This document shows, one piece after another, positions 41,640-55,000 of a stretch of DNA of 64,000 nt; position 1 is the first letter of the stretch; each line of letters starts with the position of its first letter. The stretch lies in assembly GCA_013339765.2 (NCBI GenBank), contig CM023450.1, forward strand, positions 101,310,244 through 101,374,243. Direction: 5' to 3'. The notes beneath the pieces are model-generated. The model was not told the origin of the DNA, searched no databases, and saw only the letters and a list, made by a program, of their open reading frames with translations. Position numbers and translations under genes: made by a program. This stretch comes from Haemaphysalis longicornis. Lineage: Eukaryota > Arthropoda > Arachnida > Ixodida > Ixodidae.

Positions 41640-44600
41640 GGAACCACTCGCACTACAGTAGCCACTATTTAGCACAAAGAAAACTGCAGGTATGTTTGAG
41701 GCAAAATATATGTGCGTAACCGCCAGTCCCTGTGTTTGTTTAGTTAGGCATACTCGTTGGGTTGGTTTTTACGATAGTAAGCAAAAAAAAAAGGTGGCCG
41801 CAGGTGAAAAAAAAAAAACGAAGCGTTCAAAATGGCGCAGGAAGGCTCCAGCATGCGCAAGATGAAAGCAAGCACAAAAATAACAGGACCCCCTCTTGTG
41901 CTGTTTTCTGCAGAACAAGAAATAAAAAATAATGAAACCATTGTCAGCTGTCCCAGGACAAGGCACGTGAGCACTGCGAAGGCAGTGCTCATCATTTGAG
42001 AGGAATGAGACAGTGAGGGGAAGAGCATGAGGGGTGGCAGCTAAGAGCGGAGAACGGCGCCACCGCCCCTCTGGCGAATCACTGCTCCACACTTGACAGC
42101 TTTCACGTTGAGTGGAACTGCTTGAACTTTTTCTTCTCGAAGAGAATAGAAAGGAAAGTATTGTTTTGACTGAAAAGCTGCCACAAAAGAAAAAGTTAAG
42201 CTTATATAAAATATATAAAACCTTCCTATAAATTTCATATGGCGTAGAAGACTTAACACCATCTAAAACAAATTATAGAGAAGCTAACCTGCTGCTCATG
42301 CACCCCAGGGCTTATCACATTACTCAATGCACTGTATGTTTTCTTAGGTGTTAATTTTTTTTCATCGAAAAAATGAAAATCTGGCTGTGGTATTTCATGT
42401 GAAGGCAACTTTACAGTCAATTTAAACCTCATGAAGTGCTTCAGTAATAATGTAGTCCAGGTGTATCTATTCTGACATTACACCAACTTCCTTGAGAGAC
42501 ACAACAGGAACAGTTATAGTTTCATTAGCATTAATTTAAGTTCTAGAAATAAAAATGGCCGCATGTCTGCTCCTTTCATTGAAAAATGACGACGAAAGAT
42601 GATAGTCGACTGGCGCTCCTGCCGCCAAGTAAATGCCTCCCTTCTCTTTTTGCGCACCTCTCATGCTGTTCCTTTCGTCTCGTTCCTCCCAAAATAGCAC
42701 ACCAGAGGTTTGCTCAATTCAGTTTAAATGTTCTGCGCTCCACTGCTCCAAGTCAGGTGCCTCGATGCCAGTGCTGCCGTACGGCGGAGACGCGTGTGAA
42801 TCGAGGCACCCTACTAGAACGTTCATAGAACCACATTGCCCTACTCCAAGCGTTTCAAGCAGAACGTGGAACCTATCTAGTGGAACCTTTCGTTGCTGTT
42901 GCCGTTTGATTTCTTAAAAGCTGCCAGGAGCGCGGGCAACAGTAAGCGACGGTTTCCTGCAGTAGATGTAGAATATCATTTGCTATCGAAAAACCATGCA
43001 TCCATGAATTTTTAATAAAGGAACACTGTCAATATCACTCGTATATTGATTTTCTGCCTGATATTTTCGTTATGTCTTGTTCTTGTTCAACAATGCTGAC
43101 AAGTATGAACATTGACACCGGACTTTGACGTTCGGATTTGCCTGTGGGTATATAAGACGACGCAGCTTCTGTTCCACTTTGGCCGGGTGGCTGAATCGAG
43201 TCACAGACAGACAGACAGACAGACCAAAATGTCTGGGTTTAACCAAGCATTTATAATTTTTTAAATAAAGGAACCCAGCAAATATCACTTATGTATTGAT
43301 TTTCTGCCTTATATTTGCGTATTGTCCTGTTCTTGTTCAACGATGTTGGCAAGTATGAATATGAGCATTGACACCGGACTTTAGAGATTTGGCTGTGCAT
43401 ATATAAGACTATTGTGCAACTTCGGTTTCACTTTGGCTGGGTGGCTGAATTGAAGTCACAGACAGACAGACAGACAGACATATAGACAGACCAAAATTTC
43501 TGCGTTTAAGTAGCCCACGAAAGACTATCGTCTTTAAAACTCTGCATGCAAGGTAACGCAACGCATGCGAAATGAGCCGGACTTGTAAATCTAGATTGGC
43601 TTACTCTCATCAAACCAGCTATGCTTGCACGGCATGACAGTATGATCCCGAGATTGCAACCCTATGCTCGTGGAAGACCCTTGTCTAAGTATTGGCAGGT
43701 GGGAATACTTTTGCTTAGAATGTCTGTGAACGTACAAAAATTGGAATTCGAATTGGCTATTTTTCATGATGGAGCCACACCCGGGTTACGAAGCATGCTG
43801 TGATGAAGGCATAAGGAAAACGACTGCAATGTCTGGGATTGAATCCCTGTCCCCATGCTCGGCAGCACAACTGGCATGTCTCAGTCATAGTCAAAAAGGG
43901 ATGGGTGCACACAAAAAAGGCCGCTCATTAAAAAAAAAGAACACGCTGGCTTCCATACGAAAGCCTTGTTCACTGACGCAGTGAACAATGCTTCTGTGTG
44001 GAACCTATGTCTTTTTCTATAAGCAACCTTCGGTCGGCGGTCCTTTTTTTATCGAATCATATCTGGAGCCAGTACACACTGGCTGCAGCCAGTACACACA
44101 CATTGGTTTCCGCTGAGGGCATTTTATAGTTTATAAGTATAAAAAGCATCAAGATCTTAGTTGGCTAAGTGTGTGATTGAGATAAGTGGTAAACTAGCTT
44201 CCCCAATACCACTGTGTTATCAAAGTGCAGCTTCTTACCAAGAAAGCTGTCTCAAATTCCAGTACTACTACAAAGCTGGACAACTTAGTCCTTTTTTCTC
44301 GTATCCTAGATAGAGATAAGGTAGATTGCACGTACTGTGGCATCTCAATGATATGACTCTGGTTGATACAAATTTTTTAAAAGTACTGGCAGAATTCCAT
44401 TGCTTGGTATATGTTGGTTCATACGGATTTCCAATGATACAAAAATTTTTCTCAGTACTGTGTGGTTCGTACAATCGAGACTCCAGTGTATTAGAAAAGG
44501 ACTGAAGGTTGCACATCCTCTGACGAGAAAAATGGTGCTTCGATGAGAAGCAGCTAGTGCGCAGTTATAGGCTTAAAGAGAACCCAAAGCGGTTGCTGCA

Positions 44601-45460
44601 CTGATGAAAGAATTCATTTAACTTTACATCCTATAAATGACAGCCTTGTAATGGAGCCATTTGGCATCACAAGGAATGAGGGGGAGACTCTATAGTTCAT
44701 TTCACAAGCTGTGTGCAGCGTAGTGGATGCCGCATTGCTCTCAACAATGCACCCGCATGAGCGCATCTAACTCTCCATGACATTCCATGGTGGCCGGCTG
44801 AAGAAATGCAGTTGGGGCCTTTGGTTCCACCTCCCAAAAGGGTAGGCGGAGTTTCAAGGCTCCAACAGCCATGTTGCTTTTCTTCAGCCCGCCACTGTAA
44901 CATGCCACGAGTTCGATGCGCTGATGCAGATGGGTTCTTGAGAACAACGCAGCGTCCACTGTGCTGCACATAGGTTGTGGAATCAACCACAGGGTGCGGG
45001 AGTGCAGCACGGCGTGAGTGAATGCTCTCTCTGCATTCATTTACAGTTCAGATAAACATTCTGTTGGGCGTCGTATGATTTGGAAGGGACAAGGAGTTGG
45101 AAAATTACAGCCGTTCCACTCAATGTGAAAGCTGTCGGAAGTGCAGAGCAGTGATTTGACATAATGGGCTGTAGCGCCGTTGTCCCCTCACTGCTACCAC
45201 CCAATCAGATTCAAATTTCCCGCCTTCACAGTGCTCGTGCACCCCCTGCCTGAAACTGCGCCAGCGGGAGTTCTGCTCTTTTTGTGCTTGCTTTTTCTCC
45301 CGCACGTGCCGGCATTGCACTGCCACTTTTTTTCGCTTACTATCGTAAAAACCAATCCAACGAGCGTTCCGAACTAAATGAACGCGGGCACTGCCGGCTA
45401 GTTACGCATATTTTGCCTCAAATGTAGCTACAGCTTTCTTTGCACTAAACAACGGGGAGA
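41640..45460. mobile_element. 3.8-kb element with long (about 400-500 bp) inverted arms
   Basis: The left arm (about 41640-42130) and right arm (about 45080-45460) are reverse complements at intervals throughout. Examples are GGTTTTTACGATAGTAAGC at 41764-41782 with its perfect complement at 45335-45353, a 24-bp near match at 42095-42118 against 45113-45136, and 41695-41720 against 45401-45422. No transposase is visible between the arms. It fits a non-autonomous long-arm transposon (Mutator-like or foldback); superfamily not decided. It occupies the gap between the convergent UBXN7 and IWS1 genes. Confidence 0.72.
43010..43505 (+). repeat. Tandem pair of about 245 bp with (CAGA)n runs
   Basis: The unit TATTGATTTTCTGCCTGATA at about 43042 recurs at about 43291. 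Each copy has TTGACACCGGACTTT and ends near a (CAGA)n run (43203-43222 and 43457-43481). It lies inside the long-arm element. Confidence 0.75.
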
Positions 45461-45784
45461 TGTATGACAAGTGGCAGCGGTTCACGAATTTTGAACAAAC
45501 CGCTTGGCTTTTGAAGCCTCTGGGTTACGCCGCGACGACAGCCGCTGTGACAGAACACCGTGTGGCTCTACTTGGGTCCAGCGAGCGAGCTACAACGACA
45601 AGGCGATCCCCTAAAGTGCTCTGCACTTAAAAAAAAACTGTCGTTGCTTCAGCCAGACTTGCTGAGTAGCATGCAGCCATTGACACGCGTACAGACCCAG
45701 AAATTTCAGCACACACAAACCATGCATACACACATCCTTGGCGGAGAGAGAGAGGGCAGCCAAGATAGTGGTCACGTGGCAATT

Positions 45785-45790
45785 TTTATT
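45785..45790 (-). terminator. IWS1 polyadenylation signal
   Basis: AATAAA on the minus strand, 100 bp past the IWS1 stop codon (45890-45892). Confidence 0.65.
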
Positions 45791-45889
45791 TTTTACAGTC
45801 CTGATTCTTCGGGGGTGTGGGCAAAACAGAATTGTAAAACCTAGTTGAAAAAGAAAAGAGCGGTGCCTGCCAAGCGTGGTGACGTGTTA

Positions 45890-46012
45890 TCACAGGGACA
45901 TGTGCCTCCCCTCTATGCTGATCGTGACTGCCCGCTGAAGCTTGGCTTTCTTCTTCTTCTCTTGGAGTTGGCGCATGTGCTTGTCTAACCGCGTCACCGT
46001 CTTCTTTGTGTT
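45890..46012 (-). CDS. IWS1: IWS1 last exon
   Basis: Encodes 40 residues, NTKKTVTRLDKHMRQLQEKK and onward, ending ISIEGRHMSL and TGA. The acceptor is TTGAACGCAG. This is the conserved basic C-terminus of the family. Confidence 0.93.
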   Translation of the reverse strand, partial: NTKKTVTRLDKHMRQLQEKKKKAKLQRAVTISIEGRHMSL

Positions 46013-49000
46013 CTGCGTTCAACAAAATGGATGAACAAACCGTTACCTCATCAGGCGAAAACTGTTTTTTTTTTAAACAAAAAAGTATTCGACAGGCTCG
46101 CCAGAGAGCGCTAAATTAGAAGCAAACATCCTTGGAATTGCTTTATGAGCAACAAGCTTTTGTATCTAAATTTGTGGCAGTGCACCAAGCAGTTGTGCTT
46201 ACATAAATAAGAACCAAGGCATTTCAGGTTTTGGCAAAGGATATCGTGCAGTAGGCAGTATTTAGGTCCAACTAAGCACTGTTTCAATGACTGGTTACAA
46301 AAGCAGGGCAATGATATAAACACTGGTGAGGACAGTTTCTTCAATGCCAAACGTGTGGCTGGCTGCAAACGTGTTTCTAACTGCTGCCTGATTGTGCCCC
46401 AAGGCAGCAATGCTTCTTGTGAATGTGTGCGCGCTGTCAGTACAGTACAGTACAGTACAGTACAGTGCAGCGCAGTGCTCTGTGCTGTGCTGTGCGTGCG
46501 TGTGTGTGTGCGCGCGCGTCTCTTTCTCACATACAAGTCTTTTGTTTGCACAATCATACCGAAATTGAAATTGAGATAATTCCTGCTCACTGGAGTAGTG
46601 CCCTTGCGGCAAAACATTAAACTGTCGTGAAACATAAAAACAGTACATTATCTCCAGGTACCCACGTGCACCAAGAAATGGCAATAATTATTAAATTAAA
46701 CACTCTACAAAGCAGGCACTACAGGTGCCATAGCTTACATTACGTACAAACTGAGACGGAAAGTGCGACTTATTTTAGCTTGAGCAGTTTCACAAAAAAG
46801 TTAAACTTGTTATCCCATTTGAGGTAGCATTTAACCTATTTTTTCTGAACCCGAGGGGTGCAGATGAGCTCTCACCACTGCAGCAGTTATCCGTCAAATG
46901 TAGCTGGTAGTTTTCAACCAGTCCAACGACTGTCCTTAGTGACAGCTCAGCCCTGATAAGATTTGCTGTCATACTTGCTCTCCTAATATTACTGACCATT
47001 ACTACACGTTCATGCAAAGTAGCCTCCTTGGCAGTAGAAGCCACCACCATTTCAACAACATGGCACAGACGAAGCATCCTTCTTGAGACACAGTCCTTCC
47101 TTTCCACAATTCTCTGTCTAACCAACTTTCTTCTCACAATCGACACAAAAAAATGACACATTTTCCCAGCTATTTCCTCTATACTCACAACTGTTAGCCT
47201 CCTATGATTATTCACGTTTAACTAGTTCAAATAATTCAAGTCTTAAAGGGGGCAATGCAGACAAAATGCAAGTTTGGTTCATTTTAAAGATTGCCTCGTT
47301 AAAATAACACCGACACCACTCTTAATGCAAACTTCACTCAAATAAGCTCTACAATGAGGGAAAAAAAAGAGACTGGCCATGCGACCCACTAGCTCATTTC
47401 CCACACTAGAACCTATGACGTATTGCGGACAGCTGTGCGACTGGCTGAGGCCGGCAAAATCCAACACAAGTTAGGCAGGAATTATAAATTTGAGGACGAG
47501 CTATTTGCGCTTAAATTCAATGCATATTGACATCAGGCACCAGTAAATTCGACTAACAGACTATGTGGTTATGGGGGGCGATTTGCCACAGTTAACAAAA
47601 AAAGGGATTCTGCAATGAGTTCTGGTAGAAGAAGAGGAGAAAGTGTGATTGTTGTGCATTCCTCTGTGTGGGTGCCCAGCCTGTTGTCTGGTAAATACGG
47701 CAAATACATTTTTCTACGGCATCCTTGCCTCGTAACAATGTTTTTTTTTTTTTTATGGGAGTAAGAATGCTGGGGTAAACAATGGAAGTTACGAATGCAC
47801 ACATAAATGTAGAAGAACAATAGCATACTGTGTGCATTATGCCAGTTATAGCTGCACAGCTGTCTGCGTGTTGAGCTTACGCTGGCCAACTTGCATAAGC
47901 AACACTGCCTTCTGTGACTCAGTTTGTCGAGCATACTCAATGTTTCACGAGATGTCTACTATCAACCGTACCAAACATTATCCAGTCACAAATCCGGTCA
48001 AAAACAAAGCGAGGGTAGACAGCCGTCCTGAGCGGTATGGTGGCGCCGTCTAGGAGGACTGACGGCAAGGCATTCCGCCGTTCGCTGCAGCCATACGTAA
48101 TCTGCATACTTCAGTACTTTCAGTACTTCAGTACTTTTCTTGGATATGTCATCACAGACTCACGAAATACACAACTCAGAGAGAGAATAAAAATTATGGC
48201 CTAAATTGTTTAGTTTAACTTCTCAGTGAATAAAGTTGATTGATTGATTGATTGTAGGGTTTAATGTGCTGACGCAACGCAGGCGATGAGGCGCGCCGTA
48301 GTGGAGGGCTCCGGAATAATTTTGACTACCTGGGGATCTTTAACGTGCGCCGAAATCTCGTACACATGGGCGTTTTTGCTTTTCGCCTCCATCAGAAAAG
48401 CGGCCGCCGCAGCCGGGAATCGAATCCGCGACCTCATGCTCAGCAGCACAACGCAGTGAATAAAGTACAGGGTGTTGCGACGATAATTGAAACGCTTTAA
48501 AACTTTAAAATTTTTTCCTGAGCGAACCGCCGCTCTGTTCGCGCTCAAACTTGCCACGAAGGTCACATTTTGTGGTGTATTTTGTTTGATACCGGGAACA
48601 ACGATGGTACTTACCTTTGTACTCTGAAAATAAATAAAAACGATTTTCGCCTATGGGAAAATGGCGGCTGATTTGGACATAAGCCTGAAAACCTGGTTTT
48701 CTGATCGTCTGCTAGCTCATTCCTAGGTGCATTTTCTGATCGTCTGCTGCAACATTTGGCTCCTTCCTACCGTGAATCCCAAACGTGCGTTTCGCTCTGC
48801 ATACTCCAGGTGGTTTCGTCGTTCCAACATCAAGTGCTGGGGGCACTTAAAAACACCAAGTCTTCCAAATAAAACAAACTTGTATTTTGTTTGCATGGCC
48901 CCTTTAACAAGTGAGAGTTCTATCGCCACCTGATGGCACCGATAACACTGCAATGTCAATGCAGCGCCCTTTGCTCGCAATAATTCCTGGACACTTCCAC

Positions 49001-52000
49001 CTCAAAGAACATTCCCAAAATTACAGGGTCACTGTTATAGCATATTTGTGACAATCTTGCTCCTGCAACTGTTCCTCTAGGTGCACAACACCACTGGATT
49101 TCAGTTGTCCTGCAACTATTTCTAGCTGCCATACATCACAGCACCCAGAGTATGCATGCATATATCTACAACGATATCTAACTGGACTGGCATACCTTGA
49201 CAAACTCCGTGTCACAGTTCCACTTTGGCCGGACCACGTAGTCCTTGGTAGATGGCATTGGCACCCGTGCCCTCGCCACCCAACCTTTCTCGCCTGGCCT
49301 CAAGGACCTACAACATGCAAAAGGTTCCACCATTAAAGGTGTATACATGTACAAGACCCACGGTCTGCATGGCTGCATTACAACCAGCAAGCTCCCCACA
49401 GGTTTTTGCCATGCAGTGACAGTGGGGGACAGCAATGCCAAGGCGCATTTGTTGGTTCAGCAAGCACACTTGGCTACGCATTCGTGAAAATTACTTTTAC
49501 TGATGTACTTGTTGAAAACTGTTACGAGGAGGAATAGGTGGCCCCTTAATGTACTTCTCTGAATCACCATCACTGAATGCTGTCCCAGCGCACCCCATTA
49601 AAATGACGGCTCCCATTTGTGGGTGCCGCCTCGGTGCTTTCCGCAACAGTACTCTTTATAAGCAAACAAATGCCTTTCTTAAAACTAATTCAGCAGAACG
49701 AATAGCAGTGGGGCTAACCACACACCACCTGCTGTCCGCGCAAGAAAATGAAAACTTATTGCAGTGCGGTTGTATTACGAAAATCCACTTAATCTTGTGA
49801 ATCACGATGATCTGACCTGACAGATTACTGCGCTACACGCAGGTGTAATGTCCGTGTAACTGAGCTGGGAGTAAACCATGAAAACGCATAAGACACCGAA
49901 CCATTACACTTGCAAAGATGACACACACACACCTCATCTGAAAATACTCGGTTGAGTGTAGGTTATTAAAAATGCACATATGCAAGAGTAAAAAAAAAAA
50001 AAAAAAAACATATACAAAAGCTTGTTTCAGACATGAGATATAAGCACCAAGGTCTGAGTAACACATTTCAAGCTACCCCGAATTACCGCGCTGTTACGCT
50101 ACACTACAGCCCCACTGTGGTGGCTACAGCTTTGGAGACACGTCATAACCTTACGAACGTCCACTTTGGTATCTCTGCGCTGCCCTTTGTACAGCACTGG
50201 GCACAGCTACTCCTACAGGAACTTCATCCGGAGGCAGTGCCTTCAGCTGAGAACTGAATGGGCACACCGGGGTAGCTTCTTTGGAACTGCACAAGTGTGA
50301 AGTTCGAAAGTTACCCTGGCTACACTGCACATTACCCAAGCAGAAATGCAAGCCTCTTCTACATTTGGACAAAACGGTGAACGGCTACTCACTTGTCTTC
50401 TCCAGTCAGGGCCTTGTCAATGTCCTTTTTAGTTGGTGGCTCATCTGAAGTCTCCATCCTGGAGGAGATGGGTGGGTGGCAAAAGAAAACAAAAAACGGT
50501 TTTAGCACACCACGTCACCCTCCACCCCTCGACACATATCCTGCACACAAGAGATGTTTGCATTCGACGTCTGCCTCAACATTAATGAAAGGAGTGTTAC
50601 ACTGCCAATACAAATGCCCCAAAGGAACGCAACCATCTGTGTTTTTTTTTATTTTTAGCACAATGTGTTTACGCTTGCATTTCATTGTCAAAAGCGAACT
50701 ATCAGGTCATCACGCTCTCGATGCGAGCTTCAGACAGGAAGTGCCCTCTGTGATAAGGGAAGGAGACACTGAAGCAACAGCACAATATATGGTCATGAGA
50801 GAAAGACGGTCTTGTCTTTGCAAGACAAAGAACTCAATTTATCAGGAATCAATGCACAGGGCAGCGAGCTAAGAAGGCAGAACTTTTTTCTCCTTCTTCT
50901 GAGACCTGCCTACTGGTTCTCGCAGTTTTTCCATAGTGTGACAATACAATATATTACACACATGCACACATGCATGCATCACATTTTCTGGCATATAAGG
51001 TGCACCTACTGTAATTATTCAACTTTACAATGTACCATTTTCCTGAGGAAGTAATGTCCAATTGCGTGTGTGTTCGTGCCAGCCAGAACTGCTCTAGTGA
51101 CTGTTCATTGTCATCAACATAGTCCAGCAACCATAGTGGCATGCTAGTGCAAGCAAAACGTCAATGGTTGTGCGGCCCACAGTAGCTACTCCCACCACAG
51201 AATAAAAAAATGTTTGTGAAGGTTATGTTCTTGCACAGAATGACACACCTACTGCAAGGTGTTCCAAACTACAGCACCGATACACAGAACAACGAGAATT
51301 ACACGTGCGGGCGGCAAGTATTTTTCTGGTGGGTGTGGCTGTGTTATCTGCAAGGGGCGCACACAAACAAACCTGTACACAAAAACTCGCGCTTCCTCAT
51401 TGCATGGGCGCGGTGTGTGCTGATATTATGCCCTCTTTCTTTTTCCGCTGTACTATCGTTCATTCTTCTCCACACGTATCTTGAAGAGACTTCTTCAGAG
51501 TATGCACACAAACCACAGCCGAGACACGAGTGGAAACCCTGCGAAACACCTCGTTAATCAGTCAGAGTCGTTTAATAAGAAAGCTCCGCCGCAGACCACG
51601 CTGCACCTGCCGGCGGTTCGCGCAAACAGCCTGTGACGTTCCAGCTGACGGGGCCTTCTTTTTCCAGCCAGCCACACAGCTGTAGAATCGGTCGAGCTCT
51701 GCTGCGCACGCTTCACCCCTTTGCTGTCCCGTGCGTGCGTAGAGCTTGCTTGCCGGCTGCAACATTCACTTCAATGACCGCGCTCTTCTCGGTTTCAGTT
51801 TCAAAATCGTCGATTTTTGCTGACTGCTTGCAGCATCAACGCGCGTATTTTAGCAGTCAAATTTTGCACCTTGCTTTCTTTTTATGCAGACTATACAAAA
51901 GCAGAGTTTTCAAGAGGGCGAAATTTTGAGTTCGGTTGGCCTTTAAGTGTGTTGAGCCACCGAAGCTGAAGAGCTGACGTGCTGGCAATGTGTCCCATGG

Positions 52001-55000
52001 CCTTATCACTAACAACAACGCCCACAGTTGAGCATTGCTTGCTTTGGTTCATGTTCACCAACGTAATCCGTGCTTCCTGACATTCACTAGAATGATGAAG
52101 CAGATCACAGTAACTTGAGACTGCATGTTCTCAAACAGAGAGCTTGGATATGCTAATTCCATTCTGTAGCTTAGGAGGGATGGCAGAAGCAAAGACAGGT
52201 GTATTGCAGTAACATGACTCAGCACAACAGACTATTACTACACAGTGCCAACTAAACAGTAGCCAAAATTTCACTTGCTGTTTCAAAACGTATAAAATCT
52301 GTATTTGGGTGATTACCATTTTATGAACACTTTTATGAAGCAAAATTTTGGGAGGCAGTGGCGGTACTTGTTAGAGAAACAGATAAAAGAAACTTTGGGA
52401 GCCAGACTAGGCAGCGCTTTCTCTTTCCCCCCCTTGGGCCCACCTGATCTTGCGCTTGTGGGGCATGCGCTCGAAGTCCTTCTGCTCGCGCTCCTCCTTG
52501 GAGATGGAGGAGTAGTTGGTGTTGAGGTTGAAGATGGGCCGGGCCCACTCGTTGATGAGCTTGCCCGCCCGCTCGCGGTTCTCCTTGGTCTCCTTGGGGT
52601 GCTTGTAGAGGTACATGACGGCCCGGCCGATGCCGCTCGACTTGAGGAACCCCTGGTCCAGCGGAGGGAACTCGGCCAGCAGGCGCAGCATGTGCTCGCG
52701 GATCTGCAGGTGCGGCAGGCTCTTGTCCGGCAGCGGGGCCAGCCACTCGGCCATGGCGTGCAGCACCCCCTGGTCCAGGAAGGCCCCCTTCAGGTCCAGC
52801 TTCTTCAGCTGCGACACCACCGTCGGCAGCAGCTTCAGCTTCTTGGTGGCCGCCCGCCGCGTCTGGTTCAGCTCCTTGTCCTCCTGGTCAAGGCAGGAGG
52901 ACACACCGAAGCACTTCCTTTATTAAAGGGGCCATGAAACGACAGCTCTGTTCCGATAACGATGACGCCAATTTTATCGCACAAACTTCAAACAAATAAT
53001 CTACATACAGTAGAACCCCGCTGTTACGTTCCCGGGTGCTGCGTTTTCCCGGCTGTTACGTTGTTTTTGGCCGGTCCCGGCATACCTCCCATTGAATCCA
53101 ATGTATTGAGAACCCCGCCGTTACGTCGCAAGTGTAGGACCGTTCCCGCGTGTTACGTTGCGAATTGGCGGTCGGAGCTGGCCATGGAGAGCGTCCATGT
53201 TGGCTTTTTCCGCTGCTTGGCTTGGCTATAGGCTTAGCTGCAAATGTCGCCGGGGACTTGTTTTCGGTTGTCGCCTGCCCGTTTTCTTGGCTTAGACTCA
53301 TTGTCATCGTCATTGTTGTCATCGTCATCGTCAATCGCCATTTATTAAGAAGGTACGCGCGGAGTGACGATGCCGAGACCCACATGGCGCTGCAGGTGCT
53401 TGAGAAGCGCCTTGTGCTGCTCGGACGTGACAAAATGCGCCAAGCAAAGCTGCACGATTTTTTCGAGCGCAGGTAATGAAATAAAATTCTGCACACGCTT
53501 ATTTCTTTCATTTTCCCGTTTCTCGGCTCTTGCGTTTCCTGGTTGTTAAGTTTTTTTTTCTGCGGTCCCGTGAAAAACGTATCAGCGGGGTTCTACTGTA
53601 TTAAGAAAAGCAGGTGAAGCAGTGGCGACTCCCCTGCAACTTTTTCGGCGATTCCTCTCTGACGTCACAAAAACTGGTTTGTGCGATTGGCGGCCACCGG
53701 CTTACTTAAAAACCACCACCAAGAAACATAACTGGGCGATTTGATGGTATTACGACTGCTAACGTGCAGTTAATGCATGATAACTGGTTTTCAGTGCCTG
53801 CCCATATTACGTCACACCGGCCCATATTTCGTCGCTGCAGATCGAATTTCCAAGTTCTGAACTGTTTCTTGCATTTTTCTCGGTTAAAAAAGGTTTTTCA
53901 GTGGCTGGGATGGAGCTGAGTGAGTAACCAAGGGCTTGTTCTTTCAAACTGAGCACAGTTGTATTTTGTCTTTATGGCCCCTTTGAAGGTTCTAAGAATG
54001 CCTGAGACACCTTTGCTTGCACTCATGCTCTTGCCGCTAGAAACAATTTGCTCACTCTTTCGAATTGCTTTGATCTGTCTCCTACGCATTGCGCTGCTAC
54101 TCAGTCCTGCTGCCAAATGTTGAATTAGTTGACATCAGCGGTGGATTTTGCTGCCTGTTTGTTCACTTGCTTGGCTACGTTCACCCGTTCCCGTATTTCA
54201 TCTGCAGTGTACTAGTGCAGACAACCACCTTTTGCTACTGCTGAATTTAAACGCATGCTACGGAATGCCTCACGCTATGGAACGCTTCAAGGGTATGTGG
54301 TCTAGGAGTCGTTTCGCTGTTGAATGCCGGCGCCGGCTTTTTGCTCAATGGGCAATTTATTACTATCACTTTGATATTTCCCCTTTTTTCTACACCAGAC
54401 AATGCAAAACAAGCATCCACTTACATTAGAAATGACTACTTAATCGCAGGAGCAGATTTTGCAATGTGAAGATAACATTGCGAAAGTCTACTCCACTGCA
54501 CTGCAGACATTGCAGCTGCATCAGTCAAGGTAGAATGTGGCCGTATCAGCAAGAGAGATGGGCAAGCATGGACGTCACGCTAACCTCAGCGGCAGTCTTC
54601 ATTTCCTTGATAATTTCTACTATGATGTCGTCAGTGTCGCTAATGATGTCAACATCTTTCCGCTTCCTCCGCTTAGAGTTCTCTTCCTTCTTCTTGGCCA
54701 TCATGATGTCGAAGTCGGACATGAAATCGGTGTTCCTGCAATATTCAGCAAGAGCAATGCAAAGCAATCAGTTTCAAGAAATCACACGTGCACTTAAGCC
54801 TCGATATAATGAAGTCGTAAAACAATGGCGCTTCATCATAATTATATTTCGTTGCATCGAAATTCTGTACTTAACTTGCAGAAACATTACTGATGTATTT
54901 GCTAGTTGTAAGGATTCATTCGCAAGACCCTTTATTTTGTCTAAAAATAATCTGTGACCTCTTTTCGCGTCTGTTTTGCTTGTCCCAGATGACCTCGCAC

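Noticed and set aside
43203..43481. CRISPR-like spaced CAGA repeats
   Set aside because: Simple tetranucleotide microsatellites within a tandem pair; no repeat-spacer structure, and the genome is eukaryotic.
52305..52937. Plus-strand 210-codon leucine-rich frame
   Set aside because: It is the antisense of the GC-rich IWS1 domain exon; no domain, and the IWS1 reading is certain.
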